From an uncultured Collinsella sp. (lineage in GTDB: Bacteria > Actinomycetota > Coriobacteriia > Coriobacteriales > Coriobacteriaceae), in contig CABTZA010000049.1 in assembly GCA_902489225.1 (NCBI GenBank), positions 1 to 11,131 of the forward strand: a stretch of 11,131 nt of DNA. Direction: 5' to 3'. Below the pieces are notes generated by a model. The model saw only the letters and a list, made by a program, of their open reading frames with translations, ran no database searches and was not told the DNA's origin. Made by a program: the position numbers and the translations under genes. Positions 1 through 6,631 of the stretch are shown in pieces (positions within the stretch are counted from its first letter, which is position 1; the number at the start of each line of letters is the position of its first letter).

Positions 1-6
1 GGCGAA

Positions 7-45
7 GCCGCCGCAGGTCTTACGGTCTGCGGCGGCATTTTATTT
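7..45 (+). terminator. Rho-independent terminator of a gene upstream of the window
   Basis: A perfect 10-bp stem (GCCGCCGCAG at 7-16 with CTGCGGCGGC at 27-36) encloses a 10-nt loop and is followed by ATTTTATTT. The T-rich tail lies on the plus-strand side, so it ends a plus-strand transcript that began before the window. Confidence 0.8.
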
Positions 46-281
46 GCATCGGCGAGGTCCAATAATCGCTTCGCATGCGTTCTTCTTCCTCTCGCCGCCT
101 GTATTCATACGTGCGCCGAAAGGTATGCATGGACAGCCGCCCGTGAGGGTAGGGTGGTGGCATAGGACATTTGGAGGGTGAGTCGGCTCGGCTGCCGACC
201 ATGCTGCTCCCGGGATGGCACCGACCGCGAACTCTCCCCGTTGGCGTCGCGCATCGCGCGCGACCCTGCAAGGAGGTCATC
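46..281 (+). other. Leader/intergenic region before the EF-G-like gene
   Basis: These 236 bp contain no convincing gene. Two perfect hairpins are visible: GTCGGC 182-187 with GCCGAC 194-199 (6-nt loop), and GTCGCGC 246-252 with GCGCGAC 258-264 (5-nt loop). The second ends six bases before the AGGAGG ribosome binding site at 271-276. No good -35/-10 pair could be assigned. In-frame codons run upstream to 171, but no ribosome binding site supports a start there. Confidence 0.4.
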
Positions 282-2357
282 ATGGGTGCTCCCAAGACCG
301 GCAACGTAAGGAACGTGGTGCTCGTAGGCCAAGGCGGGGTGGGCAAGACTTCGCTCGCCGAGGCCATGCTCCACCTTTCCGGCAAGACCGCCCGCCTGGG
401 CGGCCACGACGGCACCAAGCCCACGCTCGACTATGACCCCGAAGAGGTCAAGCGTTCATTCTCCATCTCGACGACCATCGCGCCGATCGACTGGAAGGGC
501 GCGCGCATCAATGTGCTCGATGCCCCGTGCTACCCCGATTTTATCGGCGATGCCTTTGCCGCGATGAGCGTCTGCGAGACGGCTCTGTTTGTGGTCGACG
601 CCGAGGCCGGCCCGCAGCCTACGACGGTTAAGCTCTGGTATGCCGCCGAGGACCTGCGCCTGGCGCGTGCGGTGTTCGTAAACCGCCTGTCGCGCTCCGA
701 GGCCAGCTTTGCGACCACGATGGACCTGCTGCAAGAGCGCTTTGGCACGCGCCTGGGCGCCGTGACCCTTCCCTGGGGCGAGGGCGAGGACTTTGACGGC
801 ATCATCGACCTGGTGCGCATGAAGGCGCGCCATTGCAACGGCACCGAAGCCGTTGAGTCGGAGATTCCCGAGGAGTATCGTGCCCAGGCCGAGGAAGCCC
901 ATGACCATCTGTGCGAGCTGGTGGCCGAGGCTGACGACGAACTGATGATGAAGTACTTGGAAGGCGAGGAGACGCTGACGCAGGAGGAGCTTGAAGGCCT
1001 GCTGTCGAAGGCGATCGCCGAGCGCATCTTTGTGCCGGTCTTTGCGGGCGATTGCATTAAGGAGCAGGGCGTCAACTCGCTGATGGACGACATCGCCACA
1101 TACTTCCCGGCGCCGACCGACTACGGCGAGATGCCGCTTATCGACGGCGATTCGCTCAAGATTTCAAGCGACGATGATCGTCCGGTGGCGTTTGTGTTTA
1201 AGACCCTGGCCGATCCGCAGCAGGGTCGCATCAGCTTTATTAAGGTGCTGACGGGTACGCTTGAGCCGGGCCTTGAGCTGGTCAACGCGCGCACGCGCAA
1301 GGGCGACCGTCTGGCTCACCTGTATGTGATGTGCGGCCGCGACATGACCGAGGTCGGTCACGCCTATGCCGGCGACATTATCGTGGCACCCAAGCTGGCG
1401 GCCGAGACGGGCGATACGCTCTCGATTACCGGCAAGGTCGAGGCTGCGGCGTTTAAGTTCCCCAACTCGCAGTACCGCATTGCCATCGAGGCCGAGAATC
1501 GCGGGGACGAAGAGAAGCTCTACACGTTTATCGAGAAGGCCTGCAAGGCCGATCCGACCATGAGCATCGATCGTGACGAGGAGACCGGCCAGACCATTAT
1601 CTCCGCCGTGGGTGAGGCGCAGGTTTCGGTGCTGCTCAACCGTTTGGAGGACCGTACCAAGGTCGTGGCCAAGAGCGTGCCGATCCGCATTCCGTATCGC
1701 GAGACCATCCGCCGCACGGCGAGCGCCCAGGGCCGCCACAAGAAGCAGACCGGTGGTGCCGGTCAGTACGGCGACTGCTGGCTGCGCGTGGAGCCGCTTA
1801 TTGGGCCCGACGGCACGAGCGACGGCTACGAGTTTGTGGATGAGGTCGTAGGCGGCCGCATTCCGCGCTCGCTGATTCCCGCCGTGGACAAGGGCGTCCA
1901 GGAGACCATGAAGGACGGCATCATTGCCGGCTACCCGCTCACGGGCATTCGCGTGGCTGTGTACGACGGCTCGTATCACAGCGTCGACTCCAACGAAATG
2001 GCCTTCCGCGCGGCGGCCCGCATCGGCCTGCGCAAGGCATGCGCCGATGCCGACCCGGTGGTGCTGGAGCCCATCGAGGAAATTACGGTGACTATCCCCG
2101 AGAGCTACGCCGGCGCCGTGATGGGTGACATCTCGGCATCGCGCGGTCGCGTGACGGGCATGGAGACCGATGAACGCGGCGACACCGTGGTCATCGCCCA
2201 GGCACCTCTCGCCGAGCTGACGGATTACTCGACGCGCCTGCGCTCTATCACGCGCGGCACGGGTGACTTTACCATGAAGCCCGCTGGCTATGAGCAGGTT
2301 CCCTATGACGTTCAGGCCAAGCTGGTCGAGCGCTATGAGGAGGGTCGCGCCAAGTAG
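282..2357 (+). CDS. EF-G-like translational GTPase homologue (EF-G2 type)
   Basis: The protein has 691 aa, close to normal EF-G length, with the EF-G domain order: G domain (about 1-275), beta-barrel domain II, then domains III-V. Domain IV signatures (GGAGQYG; DGSYHSVDS) are intact. The ATG at 282 is chosen because AGGAGG (271-276) sits just before it and the P-loop follows at residues 16-24 (GQGGVGKTS). The GTPase motifs depart from the family. Switch I reads RSFSI where EF-G has RGITI, G3 reads DAPC (80-83) rather than DxPG, and G4 reads NRLS (134-137) rather than NKxD. Known of the family: actinobacteria often carry a second EF-G-like protein besides EF-G, and the mycobacterial one is reported to lack ribosome-stimulated GTPase activity. 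Inference: this is such a paralogue, perhaps a weak or non-canonical GTPase, acting on the ribosome or in its recycling or stress handling. It appears monocistronic, with its own terminator. Confidence 0.88.
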   Translation: MGAPKTGNVRNVVLVGQGGVGKTSLAEAMLHLSGKTARLGGHDGTKPTLDYDPEEVKRSFSISTTIAPIDWKGARINVLDAPCYPDFIGDAFAAMSVCETALFVVDAEAGPQPTTVKLWYAAEDLRLARAVFVNRLSRSEASFATTMDLLQERFGTRLGAVTLPWGEGEDFDGIIDLVRMKARHCNGTEAVESEIPEEYRAQAEEAHDHLCELVAEADDELMMKYLEGEETLTQEELEGLLSKAIAERIFVPVFAGDCIKEQGVNSLMDDIATYFPAPTDYGEMPLIDGDSLKISSDDDRPVAFVFKTLADPQQGRISFIKVLTGTLEPGLELVNARTRKGDRLAHLYVMCGRDMTEVGHAYAGDIIVAPKLAAETGDTLSITGKVEAAAFKFPNSQYRIAIEAENRGDEEKLYTFIEKACKADPTMSIDRDEETGQTIISAVGEAQVSVLLNRLEDRTKVVAKSVPIRIPYRETIRRTASAQGRHKKQTGGAGQYGDCWLRVEPLIGPDGTSDGYEFVDEVVGGRIPRSLIPAVDKGVQETMKDGIIAGYPLTGIRVAVYDGSYHSVDSNEMAFRAAARIGLRKACADADPVVLEPIEEITVTIPESYAGAVMGDISASRGRVTGMETDERGDTVVIAQAPLAELTDYSTRLRSITRGTGDFTMKPAGYEQVPYDVQAKLVERYEEGRAK

Positions 2358-2393
2358 CGTGTGGCGTTGCCTGCAACATATATGCCGATGCAA

Positions 2394-2427
2394 GGACCGC
2401 TCTGGGTAACCCAGGGCGGCCCTTTTT
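2394..2427 (+). terminator. Rho-independent terminator of the EF-G-like gene
   Basis: GGACCGCTCTGGG (2394-2406) pairs with CCCAGGGCGGCCC (2410-2422) across a TAA loop, with one A-C mismatch and one G-T wobble, followed by TTTTT at 2423-2427. It lies 37 bases after the EF-G-like stop. No matching T-run exists on the minus strand, so it does not obviously end the convergent endonuclease transcript. Confidence 0.85.
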
Positions 2428-2485
2428 GATCCCTGGGGGACAGAGGAAAACGGATCATGTTAGGTTCGGGGCAGCTTGGTCGGTC

Positions 2486-3469
2486 CTAGTCTCCCGAGGC
2501 CTGGTTGCGGCCGGTAGCGTAGTCGATCTGCACGTGCGGCTGCAGGTTGTAGCAATATACGTGGAAGCAGAGGGTCTTGCCGTGGTCCTCGACCGATTGC
2601 GCCTCAAGGCGCATGCCACGGCAGACAAGTTCTTCTTCGTTGTACATGGGCGTGACGCGGTAGAGCACATGGTTACCCGTATCGCGAATATAGTTGAGAA
2701 TCTGCTCTTCAAACGGTAGCATGCCCGTCTCGTTGAGATAGCGCGTGCCGGTGAGGAGATTCTTGCGGTTGGCGTTTTCGCCGCAGAGCGACCAGGCGAT
2801 AAGGTGGCAGCGGTTGTAGAGGCTCTGGCCCGGAATAAAGTCGTAGCGTTGCTGGCGCCATCCAGCGGGATGGATACGCGAGATATCGCCGCGCTCGCCT
2901 TGACCGAGTGATTCGGGGCCCACGCAGGCGAGCGCTTTGCGGGTGCGGCCCAGGCTGTCGAGCTTGGAGAACTTCTTAAAGCAGCCCTCTTCTGTAGCGC
3001 GCTCGTATTCATCGAGCGTGAATGATGGTGTGCCGAGCGGGTGCGTGCTGTCGGCGCGCAGGGCAACATAGGGGTTGCCCGCGTAGTCGGGAATGCTGCT
3101 GAGGTATACGCCGCGGGCGCGGTCGAGATCGGGGTTTTCGACCTCGTCGATGGGGGTGGCGGCGCTGTTTGCGGAAGCGCCGTCACCGGTGTCGGTTGCG
3201 GCGGAATCGGAGCCATCGCCAGAGTCCTGGCCGTTTTGAGGGTCTGAAGAGCTCGCTGTTCCCGATTCGAGTCGGGCAACCAGGTCCGCCTCGTCGTCGG
3301 TGCGGCTGGGACTCTCGTCTTGCTTCTCGGCCAGAACCGCTGCCTGCTCATCGCTTTGCGGCGACAACAGCTTGGGCGCCCCGTCGAGCGACCCTGTGAA
3401 CAGCGCAAACCCCAGCACCACGGCGGTGCCGATGGAAAGTGCTTGCTTGTAGGCGGACTTGCGCGACAT
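2486..3469 (-). CDS. Secreted or membrane-anchored DNA/RNA non-specific endonuclease
   Basis: The protein has 327 aa. The N-terminus (basic residues, then a hydrophobic stretch at about 9-28) looks like a signal peptide or signal anchor. A low-complexity Ser/Asp/Gly/Thr-rich linker (about 66-108) leads to a nuclease domain at about 115-320. The core motif reads NRCHLIA (219-225) then GENANRKNLLTGTRYLN (230-246). This matches the beta-beta-alpha-metal endonuclease family, in which the motif His (H222) is the general base and a downstream Asn (here N246) helps bind the metal. Cys replaces the usual Gly before the His. Seven cysteines (163, 182, 221, 229, 283, 301, 306) all lie in the exported domain. 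The start is supported by AGGAG on the minus strand (3475-3479), five bases ahead. It would cut extracellular nucleic acid for scavenging, competition or DNA processing; the sequence does not say which. It lies 119 bp downstream of the LacI gene in the same direction, and co-transcription is possible but not shown. Confidence 0.82.
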   Translation of the reverse strand: MSRKSAYKQALSIGTAVVLGFALFTGSLDGAPKLLSPQSDEQAAVLAEKQDESPSRTDDEADLVARLESGTASSSDPQNGQDSGDGSDSAATDTGDGASANSAATPIDEVENPDLDRARGVYLSSIPDYAGNPYVALRADSTHPLGTPSFTLDEYERATEEGCFKKFSKLDSLGRTRKALACVGPESLGQGERGDISRIHPAGWRQQRYDFIPGQSLYNRCHLIAWSLCGENANRKNLLTGTRYLNETGMLPFEEQILNYIRDTGNHVLYRVTPMYNEEELVCRGMRLEAQSVEDHGKTLCFHVYCYNLQPHVQIDYATGRNQASGD

Positions 3470-3588
3470 GGAGGCTCCTGGATGGACGGTTGGGAATCTA
3501 CCAGTCTAGCAGGAGCCGGCAGGGGCCGTTCTGTCGAACAAATACTCAAGATTTGGGATAGACGCTACTGATTCATTTGTCCCGCGGT

Positions 3589-4599
3589 CTAGATTGAGGT
3601 GGAGTCGAGCCAGTTGAGCTTGCACTCGAGAATGCGCTGCTCGCCGGGTTCGCTGCTGCCGTCAAGTAGGGCGAGCAGCATCTCGGCTGCTTCGCGACCT
3701 TCCTGGTCGACGGGCTCGATGATGGTGGAGACGGTCGGCGTGGTGAGATTAGTCCAGTCTTCGCAGTTGAGTCCCAAAAGGCCGATTTGCTGCGGAAGCA
3801 GATGGGCCATGGGCTGAAGCGCCTTGTAGACGCGGGGGAGCGCCCATTGGTTTTGGACAAAGATGAGCGTACGCTTGGCGGGATTGAACTTGAATTTAAA
3901 GTACTCGGTAAGCTCGTTGATTGACGGCTTGTTGTGATCGATGGGAATCGCTTTGTAGAGCTGCCCATTCGCGGCCAGCGCCTCGGCATACCCCTGAAAA
4001 CGCTCCATGCGGGTGCGCATCTCGGTCATGTTGGCGGCAATGGAAAAGAAATCTTCGTAGCCGGCGTCGAGGAGTGCCTGTGTGGCGTTGTACACGCCGT
4101 CGTAAAGGTTGGTTTTGATCCAGCTAGTACCTGGGCTATAGATGGCCGCATCGAAAAAGACGACCGGCTTGCCGGCGCGTCTAATGCGGTCGTGCACGGC
4201 TTTGAAGTTTGCCGTGGGCTGGATGATAAAGCCATCGACGCCCAGCGAGAGCATTTTGTCGACGTACATGAGCTCGGTCTCGGGGTTAAAGTTGCTCGTG
4301 CAAACGACCGTCTGGTAGCCCGCGGGGAGCATGACCTGCTCCATGCCATTGAGAACAAGCCCCGCCCATTTGTTGGTGTTATCCAAAATGATGATGGCGA
4401 TGACGTGGGTTTGCTTGCCGGTGAGCGTCTGCGCTTGGGCGTTGGGAACGTATCCGAGTTCCTTAATGACGCGCGCGATTTTGTTCTGCGTCTTCTCGCT
4501 AAGCTTTTCTCGTTTGTCGTTGAGGTAATACGAGACGCTTGCCGTCGAGGTTCCCGCCTCTCGAGCGACGTCTGCGATCGTAACGCGCTGTTTTGCCAC
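3589..4599 (-). CDS. LacI-family transcriptional regulator
   Basis: The protein has 336 aa from the GTG at 4599, a normal LacI-family length. Residues 6-50 form the helix-turn-helix (VTIADVAREAG, then TSTASVSYYLN as recognition helix). A hinge segment follows at about 52-62 (PNAQAQTL), with the leucine that in this family intercalates at a central CG. Residues from about 64 to the end form the periplasmic-binding-protein-like sugar sensor (IIILDNTN; LSLGVDGFIIQP). The GTG is preferred because AAGGAG (minus strand, 4605-4610) sits five bases ahead. The in-frame ATG at 4635 adds 12 unlikely residues and has no ribosome binding site. The gene is divergent from the PTS/transaldolase operon and is its most likely local regulator, probably a repressor released by a sugar or sugar phosphate. 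A CG-centred dyad in the shared region (4821-4842) is the candidate operator. The effector is unknown. Confidence 0.92.
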   Translation of the reverse strand: MAKQRVTIADVAREAGTSTASVSYYLNDKREKLSEKTQNKIARVIKELGYVPNAQAQTLTGKQTHVIAIIILDNTNKWAGLVLNGMEQVMLPAGYQTVVCTSNFNPETELMYVDKMLSLGVDGFIIQPTANFKAVHDRIRRAGKPVVFFDAAIYSPGTSWIKTNLYDGVYNATQALLDAGYEDFFSIAANMTEMRTRMERFQGYAEALAANGQLYKAIPIDHNKPSINELTEYFKFKFNPAKRTLIFVQNQWALPRVYKALQPMAHLLPQQIGLLGLNCEDWTNLTTPTVSTIIEPVDQEGREAAEMLLALLDGSSEPGEQRILECKLNWLDSTSI

Positions 4600-4696
4600 A
4601 GCGACTCCTTCCGACAGATGAGCATTTTCCAACATGATGACTTTGAGTCTTGGTGAGGGATGCGCTTCGGTGAGCGGTTTTTATCCTTTCATATGA

Positions 4697-4718
4697 GTAT
4701 GCAACAAATGCGGCATAC
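4697..4718. promoter_or_regulatory. Inverted repeat upstream of the LacI gene
   Basis: GTATGC (4697-4702) and GCATAC (4713-4718) form a perfect 6-bp inverted repeat with a 10-bp spacer. It lies about 100 bp ahead of the regulator's GTG, where a promoter for that gene would be expected. It lacks a CG centre, so it is not a typical LacI operator and could serve another protein or be chance. Confidence 0.25.
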
Positions 4719-4781
4719 GGGTGGGGTCGAAATTTGTGACGGGCTGCGCATCTGCCGTCTACCGAGAAAATCAAATACTTC

Positions 4782-4807
4782 TTGACTTTTGAAATCGAGG
4801 GTAAAAT
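4782..4807 (+). promoter_or_regulatory. Candidate sigma-70-type promoter for the PTS operon
   Basis: TTGACT (4782-4787, five of six to consensus) and TAAAAT (4802-4807, five of six) are the best -35 and -10 matches in the divergent region, but the spacer is only 14 bp. With TTCTTG (4779-4784) as -35 the spacer is 17 bp but the match is poorer. The operator-like dyad begins 14 bp after the -10, which suits repression. The transcript would carry a leader of about 200 nt. Confidence 0.45.
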
Positions 4808-4820
4808 CGCAGGATTCATT

Positions 4821-4842
4821 TTTGGTTAAACGCATAACTAAA
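4821..4842. promoter_or_regulatory. Candidate LacI-family operator with CG centre
   Basis: The dyad is centred between C4831 and G4832. GTTA (4825-4828) mirrors TAAC (4835-4838), and T4821-T4823 mirrors A4840-A4842; 8 of 11 position pairs are complementary. A central CG flanked by AT-rich half-sites is the usual form of LacI-family operators. It lies just downstream of the promoter candidate. A near-perfect direct repeat of the right half (CGCATAACTAA 4831-4841; CGCATAACCAA 4844-4854) adds a third half-site, TAACCAA (4848-4854), which is the exact complement of TTGGTTA (4822-4828). Confidence 0.5.
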
Positions 4843-4884
4843 TCGCATAACCAACGCTCTGACCTGCGCGTTTACCGAAATAAG

Positions 4885-4914
4885 CTGGCATTAAGAAAAA
4901 CGAGCACCTATATT
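4885..4914 (+). promoter_or_regulatory. Alternative promoter candidate for the PTS operon
   Basis: CTGGCA (4885-4890) and TATATT (4909-4914) are separated by 18 bp. Each matches four to five positions of the -35 and -10 consensus. If used, transcription would start about 95 bp before the EIIBC gene and downstream of the operator-like dyad. It is weaker evidence than the 4782-4807 pair. Confidence 0.3.
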
Positions 4915-5014
4915 GGTCTTGTCGAAAAGACAGCAAGTCCAAACGGCAGGGGATGCTCCGGAGGCCTCCGCAAACGGTGTCTTGCGCACGCAACTCTATG
5001 AAAAGAGGGAAGCA
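4915..5014 (+). other. 5' leader of the PTS operon
   Basis: The leader holds a perfect 12-bp palindrome, CGGAGGCCTCCG (4959-4970). It also holds a six-codon ORF (ATG at 4998, peptide MKRGKQ) whose TGA (5016-5018) overlaps the EIIBC ATG (5015-5017). The AGAGGGA stretch at 5004-5010 is the likely ribosome binding site for EIIBC. No known riboswitch was recognised. Confidence 0.3.
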
Positions 5015-6487
5015 ATGAAGATCGTAGGCGTTGCCGCCTGTACCGTGGGTATCGCCCACACGTATATGGCCCAGAAGGCGATTCAGGATGAATGCGCCGC
5101 CCGTGGCATCGAGTGCAAGGTCGAGGCTCAGGGTGGCCTGGGTATCGAGAATGAGCTCACGCAGGAAGACGTGGACTCCGCCGACCTGGTCTTGGAGTCC
5201 GTCGACGTGGGTGTCGAGAACGAGGACCGTTTTGAGCAGAAGATGGCCGAGGGCAAGTTCCTCAAGGTCGGTACTTCCGATGTGATCGCCGATCCGGTCA
5301 AGATCATCGACCAGGCTGTTGAGATTATCAAGGCGACGGGTGGCGCCGTTGACGCGCCCAAGGCCGAGGCCAAGGCAGAGAAGAAGGCCGTCTCCGCTGC
5401 CCCGCAGGCCCCGACACCGGCGTCCAAGCAGTCTATCTTTGCCGATCCTGGCAAGACGCTGCTCAATGCATTCAATACCGGCGTTTCCTATTTTATCCCC
5501 ATTGTCGTTATCGGTGGCGTGTTCCTCGCCTTCTCGTTGGCATCCGGTACCGCCGGCGCCAACGGCATGGAGGTTACGAATCCGCTGATGGTGAGCCTTA
5601 ACACCATCGGCATGGCCGGCATCTCCATGATGATCCCGGTGCTTGCGGCTTACATCTCCTACTCGATGGCCGGCAAGCCCGCGCTCGCCCCCGGTTTTGT
5701 CCTGGGCTACCTGGTCAACAACGCAGTCGTTACCCCTAACGGCAACAGCGTTTCGACCGGCTTCTTGGGCGCCATGATCATGGCAGTTATCTGCGGCTAC
5801 TTTGTCCGCTGGATGAAGACCTGGAAGGTCAACAACACCATCCAGACCATCATGCCCATCCTGATTATCCCGATTCTGACCTCGCTTGTCCTGGGCATGG
5901 CCTATATCTACATCCTGGCCACGCCGCTTGGCTTTGTGATGGACTGGCTCACCGGCGTGCTCGGCAGCCTGCAGGGCGGTTCCGCAGTTGTCCTGGGTCT
6001 GGTCATTGGCGTTATGACCGCCTTCGATATGGGTGGTCCCATCAACAAGACCGCCTCGACCTTCACCATGGCCATCATGGCCTCCGGCATCTACGGTCCT
6101 AATGGTATGTTCCGCGTCGCCGTTGCCGTTCCCCCGATTGCCTGTGGCCTCGCTGCGCTCATCGCCAAGAACAAGTTTGATGACGCTGACCGTCAGATGG
6201 GCATCTCCGCGCTGTTCATGGGCTGCATCGGTATTACCGAGGGCGCTATCCCCTTCGCGGTCAAGGACCTCGGTCACACCCTTCCCGGCATTTGCATCGG
6301 CTCTGCCGTGGGCGCGGCGCTTGCCGCCTTCCAGGGTATCGACTGCTACGTCCCGCACGGTGGCTTTATCGTCGCCCTTGCCACCAACAACGTCGCGCTG
6401 TTCTGCCTGGACATCGTGATTGGCTCCGTGGTCGCCGCTGCAATCCTGATTGCCATGAAGCCCACGCTCGACAAGCAGGCCAAGTAA
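5015..6487 (+). CDS. PTS fructose-type permease, EIIBC fusion
   Basis: The protein has 490 aa. Residues 1-105 are a fructose-type EIIB domain (VAACTVGIAHTYMA; Cys9 is the predicted phosphocysteine). An Ala/Lys/Pro-rich linker (about 110-138) leads to a multi-helix EIIC domain (about 145-485). The EIIC motifs DMGGPINK (338-345), GITEGAIPFA (406-415) and PHGG (447-450) match the fructose family's substrate and phosphotransfer regions. It carries a sugar across the membrane and phosphorylates it using phosphate from EIIA. The ATG at 5015 is chosen because it precedes the start of the EIIB fold directly and has AGAGGGA upstream; the upstream in-frame extension from 4913 is not protein-like. There is no EIIA domain in this chain; that partner is the last gene of the operon. 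Fructose-type EIIs also take other sugars and sugar alcohols, so the substrate cannot be read from sequence. Control is probably by the divergent LacI regulator. Confidence 0.93.
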   Translation: MKIVGVAACTVGIAHTYMAQKAIQDECAARGIECKVEAQGGLGIENELTQEDVDSADLVLESVDVGVENEDRFEQKMAEGKFLKVGTSDVIADPVKIIDQAVEIIKATGGAVDAPKAEAKAEKKAVSAAPQAPTPASKQSIFADPGKTLLNAFNTGVSYFIPIVVIGGVFLAFSLASGTAGANGMEVTNPLMVSLNTIGMAGISMMIPVLAAYISYSMAGKPALAPGFVLGYLVNNAVVTPNGNSVSTGFLGAMIMAVICGYFVRWMKTWKVNNTIQTIMPILIIPILTSLVLGMAYIYILATPLGFVMDWLTGVLGSLQGGSAVVLGLVIGVMTAFDMGGPINKTASTFTMAIMASGIYGPNGMFRVAVAVPPIACGLAALIAKNKFDDADRQMGISALFMGCIGITEGAIPFAVKDLGHTLPGICIGSAVGAALAAFQGIDCYVPHGGFIVALATNNVALFCLDIVIGSVVAAAILIAMKPTLDKQAK

Positions 6488-6501
6488 ACCTTTAAGGACT
6501 C

Positions 6502-6562
6502 CGGTTGTGCGGAGGGATGGATTTGACTCCGCACAACCGCCCCTACACAACAAAATCCATCC
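6502..6562 (+). ncRNA. Possible pseudoknot-forming intercistronic RNA element
   Basis: CGGTTGTGCGGAG (6502-6514) pairs perfectly with CTCCGCACAACCG (6527-6539), 13 bp. The first ten bases of its loop, GGATGGATTT (6515-6524), pair perfectly with AAATCCATCC (6553-6562) downstream. The order a-b-a'-b' is H-type pseudoknot topology, or else two mutually exclusive hairpins. There is no T-run, so it is not a simple terminator. It lies 14 bases after the EIIBC stop, 69 bases ahead of the next start codon. Function is unknown; RNA stability, processing or regulation of the downstream genes are options. Confidence 0.45.
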
Positions 6563-6571
6563 GTACTGATA

Positions 6572-6590
6572 GGGCCCACATCTGGGTCCC
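6572..6590 (+). other. Small hairpin before the GatZ-like gene
   Basis: GGGCCCA (6572-6578) pairs with TGGGTCCC (6583-6590) with one bulged T and a 4-nt loop. It follows the possible pseudoknot and ends 29 bases before the AAGGAG ribosome binding site (6620-6625). Confidence 0.35.
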
Positions 6591-6631
6591 AGGGAACTTT
6601 TGTCAAAAATCCTCTGGAGAAGGAGAACAAA

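Noticed and set aside
211..239. T-box-like string TGGCACC (216-222) with flanking GGGA/TCCC pairing in the EF-G leader
   Set aside because: No stem I or specifier structure and no terminator could be recognised, and an EF-G gene is not a usual T-box target; the 7-base match is likely chance.
171..281. N-terminal extension of the EF-G-like protein by 37 residues
   Set aside because: It has no ribosome binding site at 171, the sequence is not EF-G-like, and AGGAGG precedes the ATG at 282.
1164..2393. A 409-residue minus-strand frame opposite the EF-G-like gene
   Set aside because: It is antisense to strongly conserved EF-G domains, His/Ala/Gly-rich, and has no family signature.
2455..3549. 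A 364-residue minus-strand frame overlapping the endonuclease gene
   Set aside because: It is out of frame with the nuclease motif, Arg/Ser/Thr/Pro-rich and without a recognisable fold; the 327-residue frame has the catalytic motif and ribosome binding site.
4600..4635. Start of the LacI regulator at ATG 4635
   Set aside because: It lacks a ribosome binding site, and the 12 extra residues lie before the conserved helix-turn-helix; GTG 4599 has AAGGAG at proper spacing.
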